From NCBI GenBank assembly GCA_964492545.1, contig CAZBKO010000009.1:1-38454 (forward strand): a DNA stretch of 38,454 nt. Reading direction: 5' to 3'. The translations under genes were made by a program, and so were the position numbers. Numbering within the stretch: position 1 is the stretch's first letter; each line of letters opens with the position of its first letter. The stretch comes from RGIG1934 sp964492545. GTDB taxonomy: Bacteria > Bacillota > Clostridia > Lachnospirales > Lachnospiraceae. Positions 7,912 through 15,747 of this stretch are shown here, one piece after another. The notes under the pieces were generated by a model. It was not told where the DNA came from and did not search any database. It was given only the letters and a program-made list of their open reading frames with translations.

Positions 7912-7940
7912 GAAGAGTTCCGTTTGGAGCTCTTCTTTTA
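7912..7940 (+). terminator. Intrinsic terminator after feoB
   Basis: A 10-bp stem (7912-7921 with 7926-7935, one G-U pair), loop GTTT, then TTTTAT. It separates feoB from the ABC transporter genes, though only 20 bases remain before the next ATG. Confidence 0.8.
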
Positions 7941-7959
7941 TCATAAAATGGAGGGAAAT

Positions 7960-8658
7960 ATGTTTTTAGAGATTAGTAATTTGAAAAAAAGCTTTGGCAG
8001 CGATGAAAATAGGACAGAGGTTTTAAAGGGAATTAATTTTTCGGCTGAAAAAGGTGAGATATGCGTGCTTCTTGGACCATCAGGTTCAGGAAAGTCAACA
8101 TTGTTAAATATTATTGGAGGAATTGATAATGCAGACAGTGGCTATATTTCAGTGGACGGTGAGAAAACAGAGGATATGAGCGAGAAGAAGCTTACAGAAT
8201 ATAGAAGAAAGCATTTGGGATACGTATTTCAAATGTACAATCTTATTCCGAATCTAAATGTGAAGGAGAATATTGAAGTTGGCGCATACCTTAGCAATAA
8301 GGCTCTGGACATTGATGATTTACTACATACCTTAGGATTATTTGAACACAGATACAAGCTTCCAAATCAGCTGTCAGGAGGCCAGCAGCAGAGAACATCC
8401 ATAGGAAGAGCCATAGTCAAGAATCCGGATATACTGTTGTGTGATGAGCCCACAGGTGCTTTGGACTTTGCCACATCAAAGGAAATTTTAAAGCTTATAG
8501 AGGATGTAAACAAAAAATACGGAAATACGGTCATTATGGTAACACACAATGATGCTATCAAGAATATGGCAGATAGAGTAATCAAGCTGAGAGATGGACA
8601 GATAAGAAAAAACTATGTAAATGACAATAAGATTTGTGCATCGGATCTGGAATGGTAG
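7960..8658 (+). CDS. ABC transporter ATP-binding protein (MacB/LolD type)
   Basis: A 232-residue nucleotide-binding subunit. Walker A is GPSGSGKST, the Q-loop region is YVFQMYNLIPNLNVKEN, the signature is LSGGQQQRTSIGRA, Walker B is ILLCDEPTGALD and the switch histidine is in MVTHN. The Q-loop and LIPNLNVxEN pattern are typical of the LolD/MacB family that powers FtsX-type permeases. ATG 7960 is chosen because GGAGGG sits five bases before it; the longer frame from 7924 would run through the feoB terminator. It pairs with the permease that starts 7 bases after its stop. Likely roles are export or mechanotransmission (antimicrobial peptide resistance, lipoprotein or peptide handling); substrate unknown. 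Confidence 0.9.
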   Translation: MFLEISNLKKSFGSDENRTEVLKGINFSAEKGEICVLLGPSGSGKSTLLNIIGGIDNADSGYISVDGEKTEDMSEKKLTEYRRKHLGYVFQMYNLIPNLNVKENIEVGAYLSNKALDIDDLLHTLGLFEHRYKLPNQLSGGQQQRTSIGRAIVKNPDILLCDEPTGALDFATSKEILKLIEDVNKKYGNTVIMVTHNDAIKNMADRVIKLRDGQIRKNYVNDNKICASDLEW

Positions 8659-8665
8659 GTGAACT

Positions 8666-10906
8666 ATGAAGAACCCATTAAAGAAGCGACTTATTCGGGA
8701 ACTGCTAGGTGAAGCAGGAAAATACGTCGTAATATTTATTTTTATGGCAGCTACTATTGGATTTGTATCTGGATTTCTCGTTGCAGATAACAGCATGATA
8801 ACAGCGTACAATAACAGCTTTGAGGACTATAACATAGAGGATGGAAAATTTGAGCTATCTGATAAGGCAACAGAGGAACAGATATCAGCCATAGAAGCTG
8901 AGGATGTTATGGTATATGACAATTTTTATGTAGAAAAATCTTCAGGTGAATCGGTACTAAGAATATTTGCAAATAGAGAAGAAGTTGATAAGGCATGTCT
9001 CATGAAGGGAAGTATGCCTGAAAATGCAGATGAGATTGCCATAGACAGAATGTATGCTGATAATAATAAGATAAATGTTGGAGATACCATTATGGTTGCA
9101 GACAGGGAACTAAGAGTATCGGGTTTTGTGGCATTATCAGATTACAGTGCACTGTTTTCAAGCAATTCAGATACTATGTTTGATGCGGTGAAATTTGGTG
9201 TCGCAGTGATGACTGAAGAGGGATTTAGCACATTTGAAACTAAAAAGATTACATACAATTATGCATGGAAGTATAATGCGAAACCAGATGGCAAAAATGA
9301 CGAGAAGAAAATGTCAGAATCACTTATGAAAGTAATCGCATCAAATGCAACATTGCTTTCATTTACACCTCAATATGAAAATCAGGCTATTCAATTTACC
9401 GGTGAGGATATGGGAAGTGACAGATCAATGATGTTAACACTTCTGTATATTCTAATAGCAATTATGGCTTTTGTATTCGCTGTAACTATCAACAATACAA
9501 TAAATAAGGAGGCAGCAGTAATTGGTACGCTGAGGGCTTCAGGATATACAAGAGGAGAGCTTCTTAGACATTACCTGTCTATACCTTTAGTAGTAACATT
9601 GGTAGCAGCTGTTATAGGAAATATCCTTGGATACACAATATTTAAAAATGTATGTGCCAGTATGTATTATGGAAGCTATAGTCTGCCAACCTACAAAACT
9701 CTGTGGAATGGTGACGCATTTATCCTTACAACTATCATACCTTTGATAATGATGATAATTATCAATATCGGAATTATTTATAGTAAGCTTCGAATTTCAC
9801 CGCTGAAATTCATAAGACGTGATTTATCTAAAAGCAAGAAGAAAAAAGCCAGAAGACTTCCAGCTTTCAAATTCTTCAGAAGATTTAGAATGAGAATAAT
9901 AGGTCAGAATATTTCCAGCTATGTTACCTTGTTCATTGGAATTGTATTTGCAAATGTACTTTTGATATTTGGAATGATGGTAAGTCCGCTATTGATGCAC
10001 TTTCAGGATGCCATAGTGGAAAATATGGTGGCTGATTACCAGTATATTTTAAAAGAGCCGGTTTCCACTCAGGTGACAGGTGCAGAGAAATACAGTGTAA
10101 CTTCTTTGGATACAACCTCATCTATGTTTGACACAGAAAAAATAAATGTATATGGAATTGGAGAGAGTAGTGTATATGTGGATATAGATTTTTCTGATGG
10201 AGTATTTATTTCAGACACATTTGCAGATAAATATAATTTGAAAAAGGGCGACAAGGTTACTTTGAAGGCTCAATTTGCGGATGATAAGTATGAATTTACA
10301 ATAGATGGAATATATACATATCCGGCAGCATTGTCCATATTCATGAGCCAGGACAGCTTCAATGAAACCTTCGGTATGCAGAATGGTTTCTTTAATGGAT
10401 ATTTTTCACAAAATGAAATAACAGACATTGATGAAGCTAACATATTGACTACAATAACTGAGGACGACCTAACTAAGATATCAAGACAGCTTGAGGTGTC
10501 CATGGGAAGCATGTTCAAAATGGTAAATGTATTTGCAATTGTCCTATTTACTCTGCTTATTTATCTGCTTACTAAGATTATTATTGAAAAAAATGCGAAT
10601 TCCATTTCCATGGTAAAGATTCTTGGCTATAGAAATGATGAAATTGCGAGACTTTATCTTGTGTCAACCACCATTGTTGTGGTTATTTCGACATTGCTAA
10701 GTCTCGGCATATCAACAGTAATAATGAGATTTCTGTACAGAAGTATTATGGCTAAAATGAATGGCTGGTTAACTTTCTATATTGAACCTTCCATTTATCC
10801 TAAAATGTTCTTGATGGGTGTTGCTGCATATTTAATTGTTGCAGTTCTTCAGTTTAGACATATCAAGAAAATACCTATGGATGAGGCATTGAAAAATGTC
10901 GAGTAG
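8666..10906 (+). CDS. FtsX-like ABC transporter permease
   Basis: A 746-residue permease with the duplicated FtsX/MacB plan. A first membrane helix lies at about residues 20-38 (VVIFIFMAATIGFVSGF). A large extracytoplasmic domain follows, to about 250. Three helices (about 255-375) contain the FtsX segment NKEAAVIGTLRASGYTRGEL. A basic linker and a second helix (~415-440) lead to another extracytoplasmic domain, then three C-terminal helices with the matching motif NSISMVKILGYRNDEIARLYL. It ends in the basic tail HIKKIPMDEALKNVE. It forms one transcription unit with the preceding ATPase. Substrate cannot be told from sequence. Confidence 0.9.
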   Translation: MKNPLKKRLIRELLGEAGKYVVIFIFMAATIGFVSGFLVADNSMITAYNNSFEDYNIEDGKFELSDKATEEQISAIEAEDVMVYDNFYVEKSSGESVLRIFANREEVDKACLMKGSMPENADEIAIDRMYADNNKINVGDTIMVADRELRVSGFVALSDYSALFSSNSDTMFDAVKFGVAVMTEEGFSTFETKKITYNYAWKYNAKPDGKNDEKKMSESLMKVIASNATLLSFTPQYENQAIQFTGEDMGSDRSMMLTLLYILIAIMAFVFAVTINNTINKEAAVIGTLRASGYTRGELLRHYLSIPLVVTLVAAVIGNILGYTIFKNVCASMYYGSYSLPTYKTLWNGDAFILTTIIPLIMMIIINIGIIYSKLRISPLKFIRRDLSKSKKKKARRLPAFKFFRRFRMRIIGQNISSYVTLFIGIVFANVLLIFGMMVSPLLMHFQDAIVENMVADYQYILKEPVSTQVTGAEKYSVTSLDTTSSMFDTEKINVYGIGESSVYVDIDFSDGVFISDTFADKYNLKKGDKVTLKAQFADDKYEFTIDGIYTYPAALSIFMSQDSFNETFGMQNGFFNGYFSQNEITDIDEANILTTITEDDLTKISRQLEVSMGSMFKMVNVFAIVLFTLLIYLLTKIIIEKNANSISMVKILGYRNDEIARLYLVSTTIVVVISTLLSLGISTVIMRFLYRSIMAKMNGWLTFYIEPSIYPKMFLMGVAAYLIVAVLQFRHIKKIPMDEALKNVE

Positions 10907-10991
10907 TGAAAGAAACTGATACAATATCATTGATGGAGAATTTAGAAATTCGTTGAACAGAATAAATATTATACTTTAAAATCAAACTCAA

Positions 10992-11036
10992 AATCGCCAC
11001 ATCCCTCTGAGTACAGGGGATGTGGTGATTATTTTT
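10992..11036 (+). terminator. Intrinsic terminator after the FtsX permease
   Basis: A 14-bp stem (10992-11005 with 11017-11030, one G-U pair) with an 11-base loop is followed by ATTTTTAA. Confidence 0.85.
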
Positions 11037-11070
11037 AATCAACTGTCTAATCATATGTATTATTTATTAC

Positions 11071-11099
11071 TTGACTATTAAATGAAATTAGTGTATGGT
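11071..11099 (+). promoter_or_regulatory. Promoter of the DUF3793-flavodoxin operon
   Basis: TTGACT at 11071-11076, a 17-base spacer and TATGGT at 11094-11099. The operator at 11107-11122 would cover the transcription start. The gene-free stretch 10907-11213 holds, in order, terminator, promoter, operator and structured RNA. Confidence 0.65.
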
Positions 11100-11106
11100 A
11101 ACACTA

Positions 11107-11122
11107 GTTAGACAAGACTAAC
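11107..11122. promoter_or_regulatory. Palindromic operator GTTAG-N6-CTAAC, site 3
   Basis: GTTAGACAAGACTAAC lies just downstream of the -10 box of the DUF3793-flavodoxin promoter. It shares the arms and most inner bases of the two feo operators, which supports one shared metal-responsive regulator. Confidence 0.75.
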
Positions 11123-11127
11123 ATAAA

Positions 11128-11208
11128 ACTATTTGTGCAGGAGCATCACAAATAGTCTTGATGGGCGAATAGAAATCGCCCACGTCGCATAAATGCTCCG
11201 GAATGGAG
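11128..11208 (+). ncRNA. Candidate cis-regulatory pseudoknot RNA, copy B
   Basis: A 10-bp perfect stem (11128-11137 with 11147-11156) closes a 9-base loop with GGAGCAT (11140-11146), complementary to ATGCTCC at 11193-11199. A second hairpin lies between (11163-11168 with 11176-11181, 7-base loop). The 3' strand leads into GGAATGGAG, the ribosome site of ATG 11214. Compared with copy A the first stem has two compensatory pair changes (G-C to T-A and A-T to C-G), while loop and 3' strand are identical. It starts ~22 bases after the predicted transcription start, as a leader riboswitch would. Confidence 0.68.
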
Positions 11209-11213
11209 ATAAT

Positions 11214-11825
11214 ATGAGCAGGGAGATTTTTGAAATTGTACAGACTATGAATAGAAGGAATATTGAGACACAGCTGATTATGCAGTGCGCGCCTGTAATA
11301 GCCGGACTTAAGACATCCAATCTTTTGATAGTTCATGAACACTGTGATGCAATTTTAAGAAGAATAACTACAGGAAGTCAAATATCATTTGCACGTCTTG
11401 CAGTTATTGGAAATAGAGTGACTTATCTGGTATTCAGAAAGAGTATGCTTAATACATATCTCTCTGACAAAAACATTATTAGCTTTCTTGCTGAATGCGG
11501 CTATTCTTCATTTGGCACAACGAATGTGATTGCAGAGTTTTCAGAAAGATACCGAATGTATGCCAAGGGTGTCTCCGAGTTTCCACATGAAATGGGAGTT
11601 ATGCTGGGATATCCTATTGAAGATATACGCGGCTTTGTGGAAAATAATGGAAAAGAATTTGTGCACTGTGGATACTGGAAGGTATATTCAGACAAAGACA
11701 ACAAGGTTAGACTTTTTAAGAAATTTGAAGATGTTAGAGATTCGATGATTTACATGATATCAAATAAGATTGATGTGAAAACAATAATCGAAATATATGA
11801 AGATGCAGCAAGGGTTGCAATCTAA
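11214..11825 (+). CDS. DUF3793 family protein
   Basis: A 203-residue cytosolic protein of the DUF3793 family, which is common beside flavodoxin genes in Clostridia. The family signature is visible: an N-terminal CAPVIAGLKTSNLL, a central FLAECGYSSFGT, then FPHEMGVMLGYPIEDIRGFVENNG and HCGYWKVY. Biochemical function is unknown; gene context suggests a part in metal- or heme-related or low-iron physiology. ATG 11214 is chosen because GGAG lies five bases before it. The in-frame ATG at 11193 lies inside the 3' strand of the pseudoknot and has no ribosome site. It is first in an operon with the flavodoxin and DUF2325 genes, behind the same operator as feoA. Confidence 0.85.
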   Translation: MSREIFEIVQTMNRRNIETQLIMQCAPVIAGLKTSNLLIVHEHCDAILRRITTGSQISFARLAVIGNRVTYLVFRKSMLNTYLSDKNIISFLAECGYSSFGTTNVIAEFSERYRMYAKGVSEFPHEMGVMLGYPIEDIRGFVENNGKEFVHCGYWKVYSDKDNKVRLFKKFEDVRDSMIYMISNKIDVKTIIEIYEDAARVAI

Positions 11826-11845
11826 AGAAGATGTGGAGGTAGAAA

Positions 11846-12280
11846 ATGAATAAAATAAACATTATATATTGGACACAGTCAGGAAATACTCAGTCTATGG
11901 CAGAGGCCATCGCTAAAGGAATTACTGAAAATGGAGGCGATGCAAATATTGTGGAAGTATCAGCCGCAACTACCGAAATGGTAAGTGAAGCTAATACATT
12001 TGCACTTGGATGCCCAGCAATGGGTGCAGAGGTGCTTGAGGAAAGCGAAATGGAGCCATTTGTTTCTTCAATAGAGGATAAAGTAAATGGAAAAGAAATT
12101 CTTTTATTTGGCTCATATGGATGGGGAGACGGTCAGTGGATGAGAGATTGGGAAGAGAGACTTAAGAATGCCGGAGCAACGATAATCGGTGATGAGGAAA
12201 TTATCTGCATGGATGCACCTGATGATGAAACAATTGATAAATGTATAGAAGCAGGCAAGAAATTAGCAAAGATGCTTTAG
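11846..12280 (+). CDS. Flavodoxin
   Basis: A 144-residue short-chain flavodoxin, an FMN electron carrier. The phosphate-binding loop is WTQSGNTQSMA at residues 9-19. The isoalloxazine-binding loops follow at FALGCPAMGAEVLEE and LFGSYGWGDGQWMRDW. The length is typical of clostridial flavodoxins. GGAGG is well placed eight bases before the ATG. In many anaerobes flavodoxin replaces ferredoxin when iron is short, and the GTTAG-N6-CTAAC operator before this operon, shared with feo, fits that use. Partners could include the PFOR and hydrogenase of this window (inference). Confidence 0.95.
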   Translation: MNKINIIYWTQSGNTQSMAEAIAKGITENGGDANIVEVSAATTEMVSEANTFALGCPAMGAEVLEESEMEPFVSSIEDKVNGKEILLFGSYGWGDGQWMRDWEERLKNAGATIIGDEEIICMDAPDDETIDKCIEAGKKLAKML

Positions 12281-12292
12281 AATGGAGATTAT

Positions 12293-12574
12293 ATGAGTGT
12301 AGTTATAGTGGGTGGTCACGATAGAATGGTACATACATACAAAAAATTATGCAAAGAGCATAATTGCAAGGTTAAAGTGTTTACACATATGGAGGCAAAC
12401 CTGAGTAATCAGATTGGAAGCCCTGATATGGTGATATTATTTACAAATACAGTTTCACATAAAATGGTTAAATGCGCTCTTACAGAGGCAGAAAGATGCA
12501 ACGCTGATATTGTGAGAAGTCATACCAGCAGCAAGGCAGCTCTTTTGGAAATTCTAGAAAGTGTCTGTGCGTAA
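12293..12574 (+). CDS. DUF2325 domain protein
   Basis: A 93-residue small protein with a Rossmann-like opening VVIVGGHDRM and the DUF2325 pattern: GSPDMVILFTNTVSHKMVKCAL, then RSHTSSKAALLEILE. The family is found with flavodoxin and DUF3793 genes in Clostridia; its function is not established. Cysteines at three places (CKEHNC, CALTEAERC, a late C) could bind metal or be redox active, which is only a possibility. It follows the flavodoxin gene by 12 bases with a GGAG site and closes the operon. Confidence 0.8.
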   Translation: MSVVIVGGHDRMVHTYKKLCKEHNCKVKVFTHMEANLSNQIGSPDMVILFTNTVSHKMVKCALTEAERCNADIVRSHTSSKAALLEILESVCA

Positions 12575-12590
12575 ACATTCCAATTGGCAC

Positions 12591-12619
12591 TTGACGATAA
12601 AATCATGAATATATATAAT
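12591..12619 (+). promoter_or_regulatory. Promoter of proA
   Basis: TTGACG at 12591-12596, exactly 17 bases, then TATAAT at 12614-12619. Confidence 0.75.
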
Positions 12620-12653
12620 CAATTCAGGAAAACAATTGAAAGGATATGTAATT

Positions 12654-13934
12654 ATGACAATAAAGGAACAGGCCAGACAGATGAAACTTGACAGCCCTAA
12701 GATGGCAGCGCAGTCGCTTGAGGCTAGAAATACAGCACTTAAGTCAGTTATTGAAGCATTAATAAATAATAAGGATGCAATAATTGCAGCAAATCACGAA
12801 GATTTACAGGCGGGGGAAGATGCAGGACTTATGGCACCTGTTCTCAAAAGACTTAAGTTTGATGATAAGAAACTTAAGGATGTTATTGGTGGAATTGAAG
12901 AACTGATTACATTGCCTGATCCACTTGGGAAGATTCAGATGAACAGGGAGCTTGACAGTGATTTAGTACTCATCCGTGAGACATGTCCAATCGGTGTTAT
13001 AGGAGTTATTTTTGAATCAAGACCTGATGCGATGGTACAGATTTCAACACTGTGCATCAAGAGCGGTAACTGTGCAATACTTAAGGGCGGCAGTGAAGCT
13101 ATGAAGACTAACAAGATTTTATTTGACACTATTCATGAAGCAGCTGTTAAGGCTGGAATGCCACAGGGATGTATGATGCAGGTGGAAGCAAGAAGTGAGA
13201 TAAACGAACTTCTTGAATGTCATGAATCAGTTGATTTACTTATACCTAGAGGCTCTAATGCATTTGTTCAGTATATAATGAGCAATACTAAGATACCTGT
13301 AATGGGTCATGCAGATGGAATATGCCACATTTATGCCGATAAGGACCTTGACGTAGATAAAGCTATTAAGGTGATTATAGATTCGAAGACACAATATACA
13401 TCAGTTTGCAACGCAACAGAAACACTTTTGGTTCACAAGGATATTGTGGAATCATTCATGCCTAAGCTAAATAAGGCGTTTTTAGATAAATCAGTTGAGG
13501 TGAGAGGCACAGACGATATAAGAAAAGTAATCGATTGTTTGGAAGCAACTGAAGAAGATTTTGCAACAGAATATCTTGATTTAATCATATCTGTTAAGGC
13601 AGTTGCAGATGTGAATGAGGCAATAGAACATATTAACAAATATGGTTCACATCACACGGATTGTATTATTACTGAAAATGCACAGACTGAGAAGACATTT
13701 ATGCAGTATGTTGACTCAGCAGGTGTATATTGCAACTGTTCTACAAGGTTCGCAGATGGATTCAGATATGGATTCGGTGCAGAGGTTGGAATAAGCACCA
13801 GCAAGCTTCATGCAAGAGGACCTGTAGGCCTGGAGGGACTGTGTACCTACAAATACAAAATGCATGGAAATGGCAACATCGTTGCAGACTATGCAGATGG
13901 AACAAGGGAATTTCATTTTAAGGATATGATGTAG
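12654..13934 (+). CDS. proA: Glutamate-5-semialdehyde dehydrogenase (gamma-glutamyl phosphate reductase)
   Basis: A 426-residue ProA, which reduces gamma-glutamyl phosphate with NADPH to glutamate semialdehyde, the second step of proline synthesis. The aldehyde dehydrogenase fold is seen in PIGVIGVIFESRPDAMVQI, the LKGGSEAMKTN nucleotide region, the catalytic cysteine in YTSVCNATETLLVH and the C-terminal GFGAEVGISTSKLHARGPVGLEGL. ATG 12654 is chosen because AAGGA is nine bases upstream; an in-frame TTG at 12636 is less likely. It has its own promoter. The usual partner proB (glutamate 5-kinase) is not beside it. It is followed closely by the phosphopantetheinyl transferase gene. Confidence 0.96.
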   Translation: MTIKEQARQMKLDSPKMAAQSLEARNTALKSVIEALINNKDAIIAANHEDLQAGEDAGLMAPVLKRLKFDDKKLKDVIGGIEELITLPDPLGKIQMNRELDSDLVLIRETCPIGVIGVIFESRPDAMVQISTLCIKSGNCAILKGGSEAMKTNKILFDTIHEAAVKAGMPQGCMMQVEARSEINELLECHESVDLLIPRGSNAFVQYIMSNTKIPVMGHADGICHIYADKDLDVDKAIKVIIDSKTQYTSVCNATETLLVHKDIVESFMPKLNKAFLDKSVEVRGTDDIRKVIDCLEATEEDFATEYLDLIISVKAVADVNEAIEHINKYGSHHTDCIITENAQTEKTFMQYVDSAGVYCNCSTRFADGFRYGFGAEVGISTSKLHARGPVGLEGLCTYKYKMHGNGNIVADYADGTREFHFKDMM

Positions 13935-13938
13935 AATT

Positions 13939-14574
13939 ATGGAAGTATTTGTTCTTGATATTTCTGGTATCGGTGAAGACAATTACATACAATATCTGAA
14001 CATTTTGCCGGAGTGGAGAAGACTCAAGGCAGAGAAATGTACAGTTGACAAAGAGAAGTACCGGAGCATAGGCGCCGGTCTTCTTTTGATGTATGGATGT
14101 AAATATTTTGGTGTAAATGCAAGCAATGAGGAAGTGGTTGAAAAAGAGCACGGAAAACCGGAATTTGCTTCGGGTGTCATTAAATTTAATCTGTCCCATT
14201 CCGGTAAAATGGCTGCCGGAATTTTTGGAGAAACAGAATCTGGCATTGATATACAGGTAATCAGACCAATCAATGGAAAAATAGCGAGAAGATATTTTTT
14301 ACCAGAGGAATTTGATTATGTTTCGGACGATAGTGTGAAATTCAATCAAATTTGGTCACTTAAGGAAAGCTATCTTAAGGCTGTGGGGAGCGGATTGACA
14401 AAAAGTCTTGATTCTTTTATGACATTGCCTGGTGTAAATATGCAGATTGATGATTATTATTTGCGCAGCGAAATTATGGGAGACTATGCCCTCGGAATAT
14501 GTACAAAATACGGATTCTTTCGTAAGAAAATTACTCCATTGACTTTAACAGATATTGAAAATATGTTATACTAA
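13939..14574 (+). CDS. Sfp-type 4'-phosphopantetheinyl transferase
   Basis: A 211-residue enzyme that transfers 4'-phosphopantetheine from CoA to a serine of carrier proteins. The family motifs are present in order: FNLSHSGKMAAG, then the Mg-binding GIDIQ (Asp-x pair; the usual GxDxE has Gln here), then IWSLKESYLKAVGSGL, the WxxKE(A/S)xxK motif. The length fits the Sfp/PcpS subfamily and not AcpS. The start lies five bases after the proA stop, so the genes are probably cotranscribed, though the ribosome site is weak. No carrier protein or polyketide or peptide synthase gene is nearby, so the substrate is unknown. Confidence 0.9.
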   Translation: MEVFVLDISGIGEDNYIQYLNILPEWRRLKAEKCTVDKEKYRSIGAGLLLMYGCKYFGVNASNEEVVEKEHGKPEFASGVIKFNLSHSGKMAAGIFGETESGIDIQVIRPINGKIARRYFLPEEFDYVSDDSVKFNQIWSLKESYLKAVGSGLTKSLDSFMTLPGVNMQIDDYYLRSEIMGDYALGICTKYGFFRKKITPLTLTDIENMLY

Positions 14575-14607
14575 AAAATAAGTCTTTGAGATTGGAGAAT
14601 TGTCTAT

Positions 14608-15723
14608 ATGAAATGTTTGATATTGTCATGTAATACCGGCGAGGGACATTATGATGCAGCCGTAACACTGAAGAGAGTTATGGAGCTTAATGGGTACCAG
14701 GCTGAATTGATTGATTATTTAGCATTGTCAGGAAAGAAACCGGCAGATTTAGATGGAAGCAGGCTGTCCAATTTAACTAAGTATCTGCCACACATTTTTC
14801 AGTTTAAGTATTTGATGGATATGCTTATTACATCGAGGAAGTATAAGTCTCCTGTGTATATGGCGAATACATTTATGGCTGGGTATCTCAAGGAGTATCT
14901 AAGTGCTAATAATTATGATTTGATAATTATGACACATTTATATCCGGCTGAGACCATATCCTATATGAAGAAGCACTATAATATCAATATTCCTACAATC
15001 TTTGTAACAACAGATTATTTATGTAATCCGTTCATTGAGGAGACTGATATTGATGCATATGTGATTCCATCACCTGCACTTGTACCGGAATTTGTAAGAA
15101 GAAGTGTGGAGAGCAGAAGAATTTACCCTTATGGAATTCCGACAGAACCGGCAGAGCAGGCGGTGAATAAGCTGCGCGCCAGACATATTCTTCATTTGCA
15201 GGAGAAGGGAAGCGTATATCTTATTATGGGAGAACATATGAGATATGCAAGATTATTGATGATGGTGAAGGAAATGCGCAATCAGTGCAGCAGGAATGAA
15301 CAGATTGTAGTCATCTGCGGCGAAGATAACATTGTTAGAAGAAGACTTAAGAAAGCCTTTGGATTGACCGGAAACATTCATATTGTGGGAAATACCGAGA
15401 GGATTCCATGGTATATGGATGCATGTGATGTGGTATTTACTGTGCCAGACGGATATGTCAGTACAATGGCAGCTAACAAGAACATTCCAATCGTATTTAC
15501 ACACGCTTTTGATGGGTATGACAGCAGAAACAGAGGATATTTTACATCGCGAGGTATGGCATATTCATCATCGCACATTAGCAGACAGATTTCCATGGGA
15601 AGAAAGCTTGCTGTGAAGAATCTGTATAGAACACAGATGACAGCAAGTCAGAGAGAGTGGACCATGCCTGATGCAGCACAGGAAATATGTACACTTGCCG
15701 AACGTATGGCAGCTATACAATAA
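14608..15723 (+). CDS. MGDG synthase-like glycosyltransferase (GT28)
   Basis: A 371-residue GT-B glycosyltransferase. The N-terminal half shows the MGDG-synthase pattern: LILSCNTGEGHYDAAVTLKRVME, where the SxxTGEGH loop binds diacylglycerol or lipid acceptor, then DLIIMTHLYPAE and FVTTDYLCNPFI. The C-terminal half contains the nucleotide-sugar-binding region VVICGEDN, GNIHIVGNTERIPWYMDACDVVFTVPDG. Relatives make mono- or diglycosyl diacylglycerol at the inner membrane face; others in the MurG/GT28 group act on other lipids. It has a GGAG site and follows the transferase gene by 33 bases. Acceptor and sugar are not predictable. Confidence 0.82.
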   Translation: MKCLILSCNTGEGHYDAAVTLKRVMELNGYQAELIDYLALSGKKPADLDGSRLSNLTKYLPHIFQFKYLMDMLITSRKYKSPVYMANTFMAGYLKEYLSANNYDLIIMTHLYPAETISYMKKHYNINIPTIFVTTDYLCNPFIEETDIDAYVIPSPALVPEFVRRSVESRRIYPYGIPTEPAEQAVNKLRARHILHLQEKGSVYLIMGEHMRYARLLMMVKEMRNQCSRNEQIVVICGEDNIVRRRLKKAFGLTGNIHIVGNTERIPWYMDACDVVFTVPDGYVSTMAANKNIPIVFTHAFDGYDSRNRGYFTSRGMAYSSSHISRQISMGRKLAVKNLYRTQMTASQREWTMPDAAQEICTLAERMAAIQ

Positions 15724-15747
15724 GATATATAGAAAGGATGGTAACAA

